64,000 nt of DNA from the NCBI GenBank assembly GCA_019056595.1, contig CP036163.1, forward strand, positions 1,364,001 through 1,428,000. The letters run 5' to 3'. The stretch is from Pectobacterium atrosepticum. GTDB taxonomy: Bacteria > Pseudomonadota > Gammaproteobacteria > Enterobacterales > Enterobacteriaceae. The notes beneath the pieces were generated by a model. That model was given only the letters and a program-made list of their open reading frames with translations. It had not been told where the DNA came from and did no database searches. Positions 20,834 through 29,809 of the stretch are shown here, in pieces. The translations under genes and the position numbers were made by a program. Positions within the stretch are counted from its first letter, which is position 1. Every line of letters begins with the position of its first letter.

Positions 20834-21853
20834 ATGACGATAATCAAGAGTTATGCCGCACCGGAAGCAGGCGCAGCGCTGGAGTTGTATGAGTTTGATG
20901 CGGGTGAACTGCAGGCGGAAGATGTCGAAGTCGTGGTTGATTACTGCGGCGTGTGCCATTCCGATCTCTCGATGATCGATAACGAATGGGGAATGTCGAG
21001 CTATCCGCTGGTTGCCGGGCATGAAGTAATTGGTCGTGTGCACGCGTTGGGTGACGCGGCGAAGAACAAAGGATTAAAGATTGGTCAGCGCGTCGGCATT
21101 GGCTGGACGGCACGCAGCTGTGGGCACTGCGATGCCTGTATCAGCGGCAGCCAAACCAACTGTCAGCAAGGCAGCGTGCCAACGATTCTGAACAAAGGCG
21201 GTTTTGCCGATAAGATCCGAGCGAACTGGCAATGGGCTATCCCGCTTCCTGATTCCATTGATATCGAATCGGCGGGTCCGCTACTGTGCGGCGGCATCAC
21301 CGTCTTCAAACCGCTGTTAATGCACCATGTCACTGCGACCAGCCGCGTCGGCGTGATCGGTATCGGCGGTCTGGGGCATATTGCGATTAAGCTCCTGCAT
21401 GCGATGGGCTGTGAGGTCACGGCGTTCAGCTCAAACCCGTCCAAAGAGCAGGAAGTGTTGGCGATGGGTGCCGATAAAGTCGTCAACAGTCGCGATCCGC
21501 AGGCGCTGACCGCACTGGCAGGCCAGTTCGATCTGATCATCAACACCGTGAGCGTCGATCTGGAATGGCAACCCTACTTCAACGCGCTCGCCTACAACGG
21601 GAAGTTCCATACCGTCGGCGCAGTAATGAAGCCATTTAGCGTTCCAGCCTTTACGCTCATCGCGGGCGACCGCAGCGTTTCTGGTTCTTCTACTGGCTCA
21701 CCGCATGAGCTGCGTTCTCTGATGAAGCTCTCCGCACGTGCCAACGTGAAGCCACAGACGGAACTGTTCCCAATGTCGAAAATCAACGATGCTATCCAGC
21801 ACGTACGTGACGGCAAAGCCCGTTATCGCGTTGTACTGAAAGCTGATTTTTAA
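20834..21853 (+). CDS. ahr: Ahr (YjgB), NADPH-dependent aldehyde reductase
   Basis: This is a zinc-dependent medium-chain dehydrogenase of 339 aa that matches E. coli Ahr along its whole length. It reduces a broad range of aliphatic and aromatic aldehydes with NADPH. The catalytic zinc ligands are in CGVCHSDL and GHEVIGR, the structural zinc is held by the Cys set in [11 protein letters not shown]...C, and the Rossmann motif is GIGGLGHIA. The ATG at 20834 has TGAGGA at 20821-20826; a GTG directly before it would give one extra residue. A terminator follows. Confidence 0.92.
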   Translation: MTIIKSYAAPEAGAALELYEFDAGELQAEDVEVVVDYCGVCHSDLSMIDNEWGMSSYPLVAGHEVIGRVHALGDAAKNKGLKIGQRVGIGWTARSCGHCDACISGSQTNCQQGSVPTILNKGGFADKIRANWQWAIPLPDSIDIESAGPLLCGGITVFKPLLMHHVTATSRVGVIGIGGLGHIAIKLLHAMGCEVTAFSSNPSKEQEVLAMGADKVVNSRDPQALTALAGQFDLIINTVSVDLEWQPYFNALAYNGKFHTVGAVMKPFSVPAFTLIAGDRSVSGSSTGSPHELRSLMKLSARANVKPQTELFPMSKINDAIQHVRDGKARYRVVLKADF

Positions 21854-21860
21854 TCGGTAA

Positions 21861-21892
21861 AGACGCCTGAGCGATCGGGCGTCTGCTTTTTG
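21861..21892 (+). terminator. Terminator of ahr
   Basis: Stem AGACGCC (21861-21867) / GGCGTCT (21878-21884) followed by GCTTTTTG, 7 bp after the ahr stop. Confidence 0.85.
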
Positions 21893-22006
21893 CACATGAG
21901 TCAGATTAACGTCATTCTCTTGGCAACACCGCTCGGCACCACGCTACTGAATGTATTCAACAGGTTTCATGATAGGATTGAAAGGTGATACAAGAGGAGA
22001 TCCGCA

Positions 22007-22930
22007 ATGCCTTTTAAAGAGTATGACCATGATTTTATCGATAAAAATAAGAAGGCGTCCTCGTCAGTAAGGCTTGCCCTTTTATTGTCTGTGTTAATCA
22101 TTATATTTAATCTCCTGTTCTTCAAGCACCGCGACTTTCAGGAGCAGTTGCACAATAATCCAGGGTCTTATACCGATTTGATTGCACTGGTTTTTCTTTT
22201 TTTTATTTTGTCGTGTACCAGTAAAATATCACTTAACCATACCTCAGCTTTATCTATTCGACTCGGACTACATGTCTGGATATGCTCAGCCACGTTTGAC
22301 TTCATGGATGAGTTTATCTATCAGCCCAAACTAGTTGGGTATTATGTTGAGGATATGCTGAGAATTATTGGTATGTTTGGCGTCGGATTCGGTGTCTATA
22401 CCCTGATACAGCAAATCAATAATAAGTATGTTGAAGCCAGAATACAGTCATTCAGCGATGAACTCACGCAGCTCCCTAACCGCCGGTTTTTTATTAATGA
22501 ATTAAAAAAACCCGAAGCGAAAACGCCCTATTTATTTATTATCGACATCGATAATTTCAAAGTCATCAATGACAAATATGGGCATACGAAAGGTGATGAA
22601 ATATTAAGTAAGTTCGGCCATATCCTTTCCCGTTTTGATAACAGTGAAGTGGTCGCAACCCGAATAGGTGGCGAAGAATTCGCGATTATTTTGTATGCCG
22701 GGACACAGGATCGGGCAGAGAAGCTGGCAAGAGAAGTATTAAAAAATGCGAACAAAATCATTATTAAAAATATGCATCATCTTTCTGTCAGCATTGGGGC
22801 GGGTAAAAAGCAACCTCAGGAACCCACAGAACACTTTATGAAACGCGTGGATGTTGCACTTTACCAAGCCAAAAATACCGGTAAAGGCAAAGTGGAATGG
22901 GCTCTGGAGCCGAAAGAAAAAACGCAGTAA
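22007..22930 (+). CDS. Membrane diguanylate cyclase (GGDEF protein)
   Basis: This is a 307-aa protein with a hydrophobic N-terminal half (helices near residues 20-40, 53-70, 80-97 and 110-130) and a C-terminal GGDEF domain (about 150-300). The active-site motif is RIGGEEFAIIL, with metal/substrate residues in FIIDIDNFKVINDKYGHTKGD. These indicate an active cyclase making c-di-GMP. The RxxD inhibitory site is not seen at its usual place five residues before the motif. RBS AGAGGAGA precedes the ATG. The signal sensed by the membrane part is unknown. Confidence 0.88.
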   Translation: MPFKEYDHDFIDKNKKASSSVRLALLLSVLIIIFNLLFFKHRDFQEQLHNNPGSYTDLIALVFLFFILSCTSKISLNHTSALSIRLGLHVWICSATFDFMDEFIYQPKLVGYYVEDMLRIIGMFGVGFGVYTLIQQINNKYVEARIQSFSDELTQLPNRRFFINELKKPEAKTPYLFIIDIDNFKVINDKYGHTKGDEILSKFGHILSRFDNSEVVATRIGGEEFAIILYAGTQDRAEKLAREVLKNANKIIIKNMHHLSVSIGAGKKQPQEPTEHFMKRVDVALYQAKNTGKGKVEWALEPKEKTQ

Positions 22931-23093
22931 CTCAACGCAACCTCATCCGATAACACGGCCGCACGGACGCGCCCCCTCCCTTAATCATCATAAAAACTAC
23001 TGAAATCGGCATTCCCGCCACAGAAAACCATCTTTCTAGCCACCTATCATTCTGTAACAAAATTAAACACTTCCTGATCAACCAACTCACTGA

Positions 23094-23241
23094 CCAGCGT
23101 GTACTCTTTTATAAAGCGGTGAAAGTCTCGCAAATCAAGCTGGGGCAGTGGATCGCCATTTATGGCCTGGGCGGATTGGGCTTCAGAGAGGACGTCGACC
23201 CTGATTCGTTCGGGCCGTTCCAACAACGGTCAGGAATCTGA
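23094..23241 (+). pseudogene. Remnant of a zinc alcohol dehydrogenase (AdhP-like)
   Basis: A short stretch translates as FYKAVKVSQIKLGQ...WIAIYGLGGLG, which is the nucleotide-binding segment of AdhP-type alcohol dehydrogenases (YKAVK...W.AIYGLGGLG). It is preceded in frame by a stop at 23091-23093 and leaves the homology right after GLGGLG, ending at a TGA at 23239-23241. The rest of the 454-bp gap shows nothing recognisable. It is a decayed fragment, not a gene. Confidence 0.65.
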
Positions 23242-23384
23242 GAAAAACCATCAGTCTGGCCGCATGACTTCCTACCTATCAACGGAGAAAGTACTGAAAA
23301 ATTTAGGCTTAATGCCTATCTATTTAAAGGAGTAAGTAGGAATGAAAAGCACTAAATATGAACGTTGGATGCATTTACACGTTT

Positions 23385-24437
23385 TCACTCAGGCAAGTGA
23401 GAGCCGCGTGACCCGTCATTACTAACCTCAGCCGTTATCCACTCTGTCATCTGCCTAATGGCTCCAGGTGCATAGGCCTTCCTGCCCAGAATCATGAAAG
23501 CCACCTTCTTCCACTGTGGCCATTCCGCCGTCAGTTGGTCATTGAACAGCGGCGCGCGCAGTAATCCATGCGTCGCGTCTGGCACAATCACCGCTTGCTG
23601 ATGAAGACGGACAGTCAAGAGTTGCTGATACCTCGCTGCATTCTGCTGTGGATCGACATTGAGATCGTCGCTCCCCCATAGTGCTAACACCGGGCCGGGC
23701 ATTGCGTTAACGTCCTCCGTCGCATCCGCCAGATAGTTACGGGCAATGAAGGCAAATCGGCGCGGTTCGATATCCGGCCGTCGGGCCGGGTCAGCGATCT
23801 CAGGCTGGCCAAAAACGGCGTCATTGGCTGTTAACTCGGCGCTGACCTGCCGCTCAATTTCCGCTTCCGCCATTCCGGCGCGCGTCAGTTTCTGACGAGT
23901 ATAATAGACCCCCTGCTCTCTCCAGTTGAGCGCACTACCCACCATCACCGAGAACGCAGGATGAAACTGGCTGGCAGCAGATGGGATGACCCAGCCTGCC
24001 TGAGAAAACCCGAGAAATCCGATCTTGCGCCGATCCATTTCAGGAAGTGCTCTGACTGCATTCAGCGCTGCACCCGCTTCATCAGCACGATCCTGCATGG
24101 ATTGATTCAGCCAATCACCTGAGCTTTCCCCGACGCCGGGTTTATCCCAGGTAAAAACACCAATCCCAGCGTCGATAAACTGGTCAATTAAAGGAAGATA
24201 GCCAGACTCGGAGAATCGATCTTGCGCCCCATCACCATGAACAATCAGCACAATAGGCGGAGACATCACGCCTTTTGGCACAATCAGAGAACCAGCCAAA
24301 ACATTCTGCCCAGACGGAAAGCGAAACGGTGACACAGTGGCATTATCCAACTCGAAGTCAGATAGCCCGGAAAGCGTAAACAGCGCGGCCATAACGGCAA
24401 TCGACAGTACTACAATCCACACTTTCCATTTTTTCAT
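23385..24437 (-). CDS. Alpha/beta hydrolase, membrane-anchored or exported
   Basis: This is a 350-aa protein with an N-terminal hydrophobic segment (about residues 5-24) that can act as signal anchor. An alpha/beta-hydrolase domain follows: IVLIVHGDGAQDR near residue 63 (oxyanion region), IGFLGFSQAGWV near residue 143 (nucleophile elbow G-x-S-x-A/G), LWGSDDLNV near residue 258 (acid) and DATHGLL near residue 290 (His). The triad is therefore complete. The substrate is unknown; similar proteins are annotated as acyl-CoA thioester or dienelactone-type hydrolases. Confidence 0.82.
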   Translation of the reverse strand: MKKWKVWIVVLSIAVMAALFTLSGLSDFELDNATVSPFRFPSGQNVLAGSLIVPKGVMSPPIVLIVHGDGAQDRFSESGYLPLIDQFIDAGIGVFTWDKPGVGESSGDWLNQSMQDRADEAGAALNAVRALPEMDRRKIGFLGFSQAGWVIPSAASQFHPAFSVMVGSALNWREQGVYYTRQKLTRAGMAEAEIERQVSAELTANDAVFGQPEIADPARRPDIEPRRFAFIARNYLADATEDVNAMPGPVLALWGSDDLNVDPQQNAARYQQLLTVRLHQQAVIVPDATHGLLRAPLFNDQLTAEWPQWKKVAFMILGRKAYAPGAIRQMTEWITAEVSNDGSRGSHLPE

Positions 24438-24481
24438 CTATCTGGTTCTCATTTCGCTGCAAAAGCGCATTGCTTTAGCGG

Positions 24482-25249
24482 TTATTTCAGCACCAGCATA
24501 GCGATTCCCACGCCGATCAGCATCAGACAAAACGCGCCGCGTAGATAAGCCACCGGCAGTTTATGGGCAACGGCGACGCCCCAGGACACGCTGACAATTC
24601 CCCCCAGCGCCAGTGGTAAGCCGATACTCCAGTCAACATTACCCGCCTGCGAATAGGATAGCAGCGCCGCCAGTGCGCCCGGCACTACAAGAATCAGCGC
24701 CATACCCTGCGCTTGCGTTTGTGCAAAAGCAAACAGCGTAACCAGTACTGGCACCACCACCAGACCGCCGCCGACGGTAAAAATACCGGACATAAACCCG
24801 CTCGCTACACCGAGTAGCGGCAGATATTTGGTCGACAGGACAATCTCCGACCTTTGGCTGCGCTTTTTGTTATACCACTGCCACATATAGTACGCCGCCA
24901 ACACCAGCAGAAAAGTGGCAAAGGCGCGCTGAAGGTGGTGAACATCAATCGATGAAGCGATGTGAGCAGCAAGGTAGGCAGAGCCCGTCGCAAAAGCACA
25001 CATCGTCAGCGCCACCCGCGTATCAATACGGTTACGCTGGCGATAGCGCAGAAAACCAATCAGTACGTTAGGCGTAATCATCACCAGCGCGGTTCCCTGT
25101 GCCATATGCTGATCCATCCCGAAGAGCACTCCCAAAATCGGAATCGCGATAAGCCCACCGCCAATCCCCAGCATTCCTCCGCAAAATCCCAGTCCGATAC
25201 CCAAAAGCAAACACAACAAAATATCGCTGAACATCATTAAGCTAAACAT
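24482..25249 (-). CDS. TauE/SafE family sulfite/anion exporter-like permease
   Basis: This is a hydrophobic protein of about 255 aa with 7-8 predicted helices and two internally repeated motifs: GFCGGMLGIGGGLIAIPIL near the N-terminus and GFMSGIFTVGGGLVVVPVLV in the second half. These repeats define the TauE/SafE (formerly DUF81) family. Members move sulfite, sulfoacetate or other organosulfur anions; the substrate here is not evident. The start is uncertain: a TTG at 25276 is open, and ATGs at 25249, 25237 and 25234 are alternatives, none with a strong RBS. The divergent LysR gene beyond may control it. Confidence 0.83.
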   Translation of the reverse strand: MFSLMMFSDILLCLLLGIGLGFCGGMLGIGGGLIAIPILGVLFGMDQHMAQGTALVMITPNVLIGFLRYRQRNRIDTRVALTMCAFATGSAYLAAHIASSIDVHHLQRAFATFLLVLAAYYMWQWYNKKRSQRSEIVLSTKYLPLLGVASGFMSGIFTVGGGLVVVPVLVTLFAFAQTQAQGMALILVVPGALAALLSYSQAGNVDWSIGLPLALGGIVSVSWGVAVAHKLPVAYLRGAFCLMLIGVGIAMLVLK

Positions 25250-25478
25250 AACGTAACCAAATAACCCATAAGGCAAAAATAGAGAGAGAACGACACCATC
25301 CTAGGTGCAGAGACGCATTTTGATAATCCCTGAATAGTCAATGACCCTTTCCTGTCAGGAAAACCTCCGAATGTGTTAACTTACAGCCTGACATAAGATA
25401 TGCGACGACATGCTGCGCGGAATCAAACTGCCAGCTATTGCGCAGTTTTCCAGCCCTGCAGAGGACTCTCGATAAACC

Positions 25479-26381
25479 ATGATTAATCCTGCGCATTTTG
25501 ACCTTCAGTCGCTCCGTATCTTTTTGCAGGTTGCCCAGTCGGGTAGCCTGACCAAAGCCGCAGAAAAGTTTCACATCACGCTTTCGGCTTTGAGCAAGCG
25601 TATCGCCGAGCTGGAACGTACCGTGGACTGTGCGCTGTTTATCAGAATGCCGCGCGGCCTGACGCTAACGCCCGCAGGTAAGGAATTGGTCAATCTCGCA
25701 GGCAATGTGTTGAGCAACGTGGAACGCATGGCGAGCGAAATGAATGACTACGCCGTTGGCGTGCGTGGTCACGTACACATGTGGGCGAATACCTCGGCGA
25801 TTATTCAGTTCCTTCCGCAGGATCTCGCGTCATTCCTTCCGACACGACCGCTCATTCGTATTAACCTAGAGGAAAAGCTCAGCAAAACCGTAGTGACGGC
25901 TCTGGCGATGGGTGAAGCCGATATTGGCATCTTCGTGGATAATGTCGGCTCGCAAGGGGTCGAGAAGATTCCTTACCGTAAGGACAAACTTGTCGTACTC
26001 GTTCCGCCCCAGCACCCACTTTCCGCACTGTCAGACGTGAGTTTTAACGACACATTGGGCTACGATTACGTCGGCCTCAATAGCGGTAGCTCTTTGCTGA
26101 AACAGCTGAAAGACGCCTCGGATGAACTGGGAAGAGTGCTGCGCTTGCGCGTGCAAGTCAGCAGTTTTGACGGTATTTGCCGCATGATAGAAGCGGGGCT
26201 GGGCATCAGCGTCTTACCGGAAGGAGCAATTCGTCCGGAAGTACTTGGCACCGGGTTACGTGCCATCAACCTCACCGACGAGTGGGCTTCACGCCAGCTC
26301 TGGCTGGGCGTGAAATCCGGCGCAATTCTGCAACCCGAAGTGACCAATCTGCTGACGCATCTGCGGCAATGCGGAGCGTAA
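25479..26381 (+). CDS. LysR-family transcriptional regulator
   Basis: This is a 300-aa LysR-type regulator. The N-terminal winged HTH (LRIFLQVAQSGSLTKAAEKFHITLSALSKRIAELE, about residues 9-43) is followed by a substrate-binding-protein-like effector domain to the end. It is divergent from the TauE-like permease gene about 230 bp away, the usual LysR arrangement, so that permease is the likely target. The effector is unknown. Confidence 0.88.
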   Translation: MINPAHFDLQSLRIFLQVAQSGSLTKAAEKFHITLSALSKRIAELERTVDCALFIRMPRGLTLTPAGKELVNLAGNVLSNVERMASEMNDYAVGVRGHVHMWANTSAIIQFLPQDLASFLPTRPLIRINLEEKLSKTVVTALAMGEADIGIFVDNVGSQGVEKIPYRKDKLVVLVPPQHPLSALSDVSFNDTLGYDYVGLNSGSSLLKQLKDASDELGRVLRLRVQVSSFDGICRMIEAGLGISVLPEGAIRPEVLGTGLRAINLTDEWASRQLWLGVKSGAILQPEVTNLLTHLRQCGA

Positions 26382-26396
26382 GGCGGAAATCTACTT

Positions 26397-27170
26397 TCAG
26401 CCTTCTTTGCTACCCGTTTTTTCATAGCCGAGGCGACCAATAAAAGGTAAACGCAGCGCGGGCGGATTTATATCGACACCCATGCTCAGCCCCAGAATAT
26501 TGGCTTCAATGCCCTCTTCGACGCCCATCGTAATACCTAGTACGCCCAATAGTGAAATCTGCACGCCACTCCCTGATGGCGACAGCCCAACCGGTCGCGT
26601 TATCGGGCGGTAATCTTTACCAATCGCATTGGCTGGCATATCCAGCTTGAGCGCAGGTACTTCACGGCCAATGTGTGCCAGAAACGTATTGCTATTCGGC
26701 CCAGGCCAGGCGTGGTAGGTATTCGGCCACGGATAGCTTTTAATGGCGGCCTCAATCTGCGGGATCATGGCTTCCGCCCTGTCGCCACGGTGCGCCACCA
26801 ACAGCTTCGGCATAGCCCCGTACCAGTAAGCATCTGCCGCCGAACGATTCAGACGAACAACGTTATCACTTCCCCAGCTTACAACCTCGTAGCGGCGATA
26901 TTGGGTTTCCCCTGCTTTCTTGAAGATGATCCACGGATGCACCGCCACCAGCCCGCGCCAGCCGTAAGTCGGCGCAGCATAGACCTGCACGATAGCAGTC
27001 TGGCGAAATTGCACAGGGTTCGGCGCTAGCCCAGAAGAATCACGTTTGGCAGACCACCAGGTTTGCCCACTAAACGTCTCGCCGTTACGCGTCGACTGCG
27101 CCCAGCTTTGCCAAAAAGACAGCAACAACACACAAATAAACCCAATCCCCAAGAATTTGAGGTACGTCAT
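26397..27170 (-). CDS. DUF3750 domain protein
   Basis: This is a 257-aa protein with an N-terminal signal or anchor helix (about residues 3-22) and a DUF3750-type domain beginning at FRQTAIVQVYAAPTYGWRGLVAVHPWIIFKK. Conserved features include the His in AVHPW, WPGPNSNTF near residue 157 and the C-terminal Gly-rich GLSPSGSGVQISLLGVLGITMGVEEGIEANILGLSMG segments. The compact His/Asn pattern resembles NlpC/P60-like or transglutaminase-like folds, but this is only inference. Function is unknown. It converges on the LysR gene (15 bp gap). Confidence 0.72.
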   Translation of the reverse strand: MTYLKFLGIGFICVLLLSFWQSWAQSTRNGETFSGQTWWSAKRDSSGLAPNPVQFRQTAIVQVYAAPTYGWRGLVAVHPWIIFKKAGETQYRRYEVVSWGSDNVVRLNRSAADAYWYGAMPKLLVAHRGDRAEAMIPQIEAAIKSYPWPNTYHAWPGPNSNTFLAHIGREVPALKLDMPANAIGKDYRPITRPVGLSPSGSGVQISLLGVLGITMGVEEGIEANILGLSMGVDINPPALRLPFIGRLGYEKTGSKEG

Positions 27171-27374
27171 AGGCCAAATAGCTCACTGAAAAGAGATGGA
27201 ACGGAATCGATGCACATGCAGGCGAGCGCCCACAGTGAAAATCGGTCAAAAAATCATTCCACCAGTTTACTGCCAGTTGGCAGTAAGGTTAAAGCATTGG
27301 GTGAAACCTTGACCTACTTTTACGTTGTATTGAAACAGGCAGAAGATTTGCGAGCATCCATGCCCGAATGAGTA

Positions 27375-27725
27375 CTAATTCCCATCGGCACCATCGATTC
27401 CATTTTTTCCATCGGCACCATTTTTACCCGCAATCCCCCCTTTTCCGCCCGATCCACCTTTCCCTCCGTTACCACCATTTCCTCCATTTCCGCCGTTACC
27501 ACCCCGCCCACCCGGTGCATTCTCGAGACTCCCTCCGTCACCGCCGTTACCCCCATTCGCACCATGGCTTCGCCCTGCTTCAGGGTAATGATGATGTGAA
27601 TGCTTTTTTTTAGGGTGGTAACCTGTTCCCTCTTCCTGATACGGCAAAACAGTCGGCGTTGCTGCCAGAATATAAACGGGGAACAAAACAGATAAAATAA
27701 ACAGTGCTGATATGTCTTTCATCAC
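27375..27725 (-). CDS. Secreted Gly-rich, collagen-like small protein
   Basis: This is a 116-aa protein with a clear signal peptide (about residues 1-22, ending AAT), a basic His-rich stretch KKKHSHHHYPE and a C-terminal half made of Gly-Gly-X and Gly-X-X repeats (GGNGGNGGNGGNGGKGG, then IAGKNGADGKNGIDGADG). The last part has true collagen-like GxD/GxN triplets. There is no recognised family. It could be a surface or extracellular matrix protein, and the His cluster could bind metal. It lies upstream of and divergent from the penicillin-V-acylase-like gene. It is translated with good codon periodicity, which supports a real gene. Confidence 0.6.
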   Translation of the reverse strand: MMKDISALFILSVLFPVYILAATPTVLPYQEEGTGYHPKKKHSHHHYPEAGRSHGANGGNGGDGGSLENAPGGRGGNGGNGGNGGNGGKGGSGGKGGIAGKNGADGKNGIDGADGN

Positions 27726-28064
27726 AATTCACCTTTATTAAACCAACAGGGATAACGTATGGAACGGTGACAAGTCACACAGTGGCCACCGCTTTCCAGT
27801 CTTGATTTATTGTCATGAGAAAGAAACCGCTTTCAGAAAAAATTTTCATTCAAACTTCACTTTACTGTGAAATTTCATTGCAAAAATAATGGCGACAATG
27901 AAAATCCATTGCAGTGAATACATTTCATTAAAAATAATTAATTAAGGATAAATAAACACCACTCTATTTACCAAGAAGAATTAAAGGCAATAAAAAAACC
28001 ACCATCTATAATAAAAAAATCTCTTATTACTCACCTTTAAAAACAGTAAAATTGGAGAAATTAA
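27726..28064. promoter_or_regulatory. AT-rich divergent promoter region
   Basis: The 339 bp between the Gly-rich protein gene and the acylase gene are strongly AT-rich after 27830, with many A/T tracts. No gene, repeat or terminator is visible. It must hold the promoters of both divergent genes. AT content of this kind often binds H-NS, which is inference. Confidence 0.5.
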
Positions 28065-29195
28065 ATGATAAAAAATAATAAGCGTATTAAGTCTACGGTA
28101 TGTGCATTATCATTAGTGGCATTAACGTTAGGCTCCGCGGTTTCACTCGCCTGTACGCGGTTCGTTTATCTGGATCCACATAACCCTGATTACCCCATTA
28201 CCGCCCGTTCAATGGACTGGGCCGATGATACCGAGACCAATCTCTGGATTTTCCCTCAAGAACTAAAGCGCTCTGGCGGAGCCGGTCAATATTCTCTGGA
28301 GTGGACATCAAAATACGGCAGTGTCATTGCCTCCGCTTTCGATGGTAGAAAAGGAATGGCTTCCACAACCGATGGGGTTAATGAAAAAGGGTTGGCAGCC
28401 AATGTGCTTTGGCTGGCGGAGTCTGAATATCCCAAAACCAAGCCGACAGCGAAAAAACCGGGATTAAGTGTCGCCGCATGGGCACAATACGTGTTGGATA
28501 ATTTCGCTACCGTCGATGAAGCGGTGAAATCGCTACAACAGGAAAAATTTATACTGGTTACCAAGCAAGTGGAAGGGCAGAAGAGGCTAGCAACGCTGCA
28601 TCTTTCGTTATCTGATTCGTCTGGCGACAGTGCGATTATTGAATATATCGACGGTAAGCAGGTCATTCACCATAGTAAGAATTATCAGGTAATGACCAAT
28701 TCACCAACTTTCGATCAGCAGTTGACGCTTAATGCCTATTGGGATCAGATCGGTGGCAATGTGATGCTGCCAGGAACGAACCGCGCTGCCGACCGATTTG
28801 TTCGCGCCTCATTTTATGTGAAAAATGTTAACCCCAATAAACTCATTCCTGGTGTAGCAGAAAAAGGAAAAATAGAAAAAGATAAAGCAGACTTAGCCAC
28901 CGCATTCAGTATCATACGTAATGCTTCAGTCCCTTATGGTTATTCCTTACCAGATATGCCGAATATTGCCTCAACTCGCTGGCGTACCGTTGTCGACCAT
29001 AAATCACTGCAATATTTCTTTGAGTCTGCCGTTTCGCCCAACATCTTTTGGGTCGATTTGAAGAAGATCAATTTTGCGCCACGCGGTGGTAGCGCCGCTA
29101 AACTGGATTTGGGGCCAAACCAAAGCACGATCTATTCCGGTCAGGCTTCAGGACACTTTAAACCTGCCCAACCGTTTGAATTCGCGGGGCTCTAG
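28065..29195 (+). CDS. Exported penicillin-V-acylase / choloylglycine hydrolase family enzyme
   Basis: This is a 376-aa Ntn-hydrolase of the choloylglycine hydrolase (CBAH/PVA) family. A signal peptide of about 29 residues is followed directly by Cys30 (CTRFVYLDP), which becomes the N-terminal nucleophile after processing. Other family residues are visible: RSMDW near residue 50 (Arg and Asp), NEKGLAANVLW near residue 106 and MTNSPTFDQQ near residue 210 (Asn). It cleaves linear amide C-N bonds. Characterised Pectobacterium members hydrolyse penicillin V and N-acyl homoserine lactones, so interference with quorum signals is plausible. Export to the periplasm is predicted. Confidence 0.88.
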   Translation: MIKNNKRIKSTVCALSLVALTLGSAVSLACTRFVYLDPHNPDYPITARSMDWADDTETNLWIFPQELKRSGGAGQYSLEWTSKYGSVIASAFDGRKGMASTTDGVNEKGLAANVLWLAESEYPKTKPTAKKPGLSVAAWAQYVLDNFATVDEAVKSLQQEKFILVTKQVEGQKRLATLHLSLSDSSGDSAIIEYIDGKQVIHHSKNYQVMTNSPTFDQQLTLNAYWDQIGGNVMLPGTNRAADRFVRASFYVKNVNPNKLIPGVAEKGKIEKDKADLATAFSIIRNASVPYGYSLPDMPNIASTRWRTVVDHKSLQYFFESAVSPNIFWVDLKKINFAPRGGSAAKLDLGPNQSTIYSGQASGHFKPAQPFEFAGL

Positions 29196-29240
29196 ATGGG
29201 GAAATGATTTTCCCGTCCCTATTTATCCTAAGATAATTTT

Positions 29241-29275
29241 AAAGCGCCATGATCCCGTGGCGCTTTCTCGTTTAT
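29241..29275 (+). terminator. Terminator of the acylase gene
   Basis: Perfect stem AAAGCGCCA (29241-29249) / TGGCGCTTT (29258-29266) followed by CTCGTTT. It may also serve the convergent Nlp-like gene, which ends at 29294. Confidence 0.8.
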
Positions 29276-29293
29276 ATCCCCTACTCCCTGCCT

Positions 29294-29509
29294 TCACTTC
29301 ACGCCTGAATAACGCGACGGCCAAATCTCTTCCGCCCTTTTCCCCATAGCGTCTGCAATCAGGCGCTCTCCTTTCGGCCAGTGTCTGGTGAGCGCATTCG
29401 CCAGCGTAGATGATGCCAGCCCCGCCGCTCTGGAAACCGCCGCCAGCGTCGTCCCTTTTTTCCGTAATCCCGCGATGATATCCGCCGGGTGCCAGTCAGT
29501 GTGATTCAT
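29294..29509 (-). CDS. Nlp/SfsB-type HTH regulator (Ner family)
   Basis: This is a 71-aa protein made of one HTH domain: HPADIIAGLRKKGTTLAAVSRAAGLASSTLANALTRHWP, then GERLIADAMGKRAEEIWPSRY. This is the Ner/Nlp/SfsB family, phage Mu Ner-like repressors; the E. coli member activates maltose genes. I chose the ATG at 29509 (MNHTDWHP) over 29524 because family members begin close to the DWHPA motif. Confidence 0.85.
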   Translation of the reverse strand: MNHTDWHPADIIAGLRKKGTTLAAVSRAAGLASSTLANALTRHWPKGERLIADAMGKRAEEIWPSRYSGVK

Positions 29510-29743
29510 TCCATTTTCCTCCACCTATCAAAAATTATTTTTGATTTCCGAGTGGATAGAATCGCTTCTTCTGATGAGTAAGACCACGGACGATGAGTCA
29601 CATCTTTAACGGGTTATTTTATGACTAGCTAAACAGCTGTTGCAGCTTTGGCGGAGCACGGGGATAAGGTTCCCGTGATCCGTCTCACGGTAGACCCGTG
29701 TATCTCTGGAATTAAAACAACATAGAAAACTGGCGTCTGGTGA

Positions 29744-29779
29744 CTTTCAGGAATTCAGTTTTCACTGAATCCCTGAAAG
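29744..29779. terminator. Long hairpin after the RIO kinase gene
   Basis: Arms of 16 nt (29744-29759 and 29764-29779) pair with one mismatch around a 4-nt loop, about 30 bp after the minus-strand kinase stop. There is no clear T run on either side, so it could be a processing or protective hairpin rather than a classical terminator. Confidence 0.5.
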
Positions 29780-29809
29780 CGCCATCAACGACTGATGTCG
29801 TTCCAACCA

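Noticed and set aside
23342-23425. 27-codon ORF with an AAGGAG-like RBS
   Set aside because: Overlaps the 3' end of the hydrolase gene on the opposite strand, is very short and unlike any known peptide; insufficient evidence.
27380-27580. Regular short repeats that could suggest a CRISPR or minisatellite array
   Set aside because: They are the Gly-Gly-Asn codons of the collagen-like gene; there are no spacers of uniform length.
28140-28160. Lipobox at the acylase signal peptide end
   Set aside because: The sequence SLAC lacks Leu at -3, and the Cys is explained as the Ntn nucleophile.
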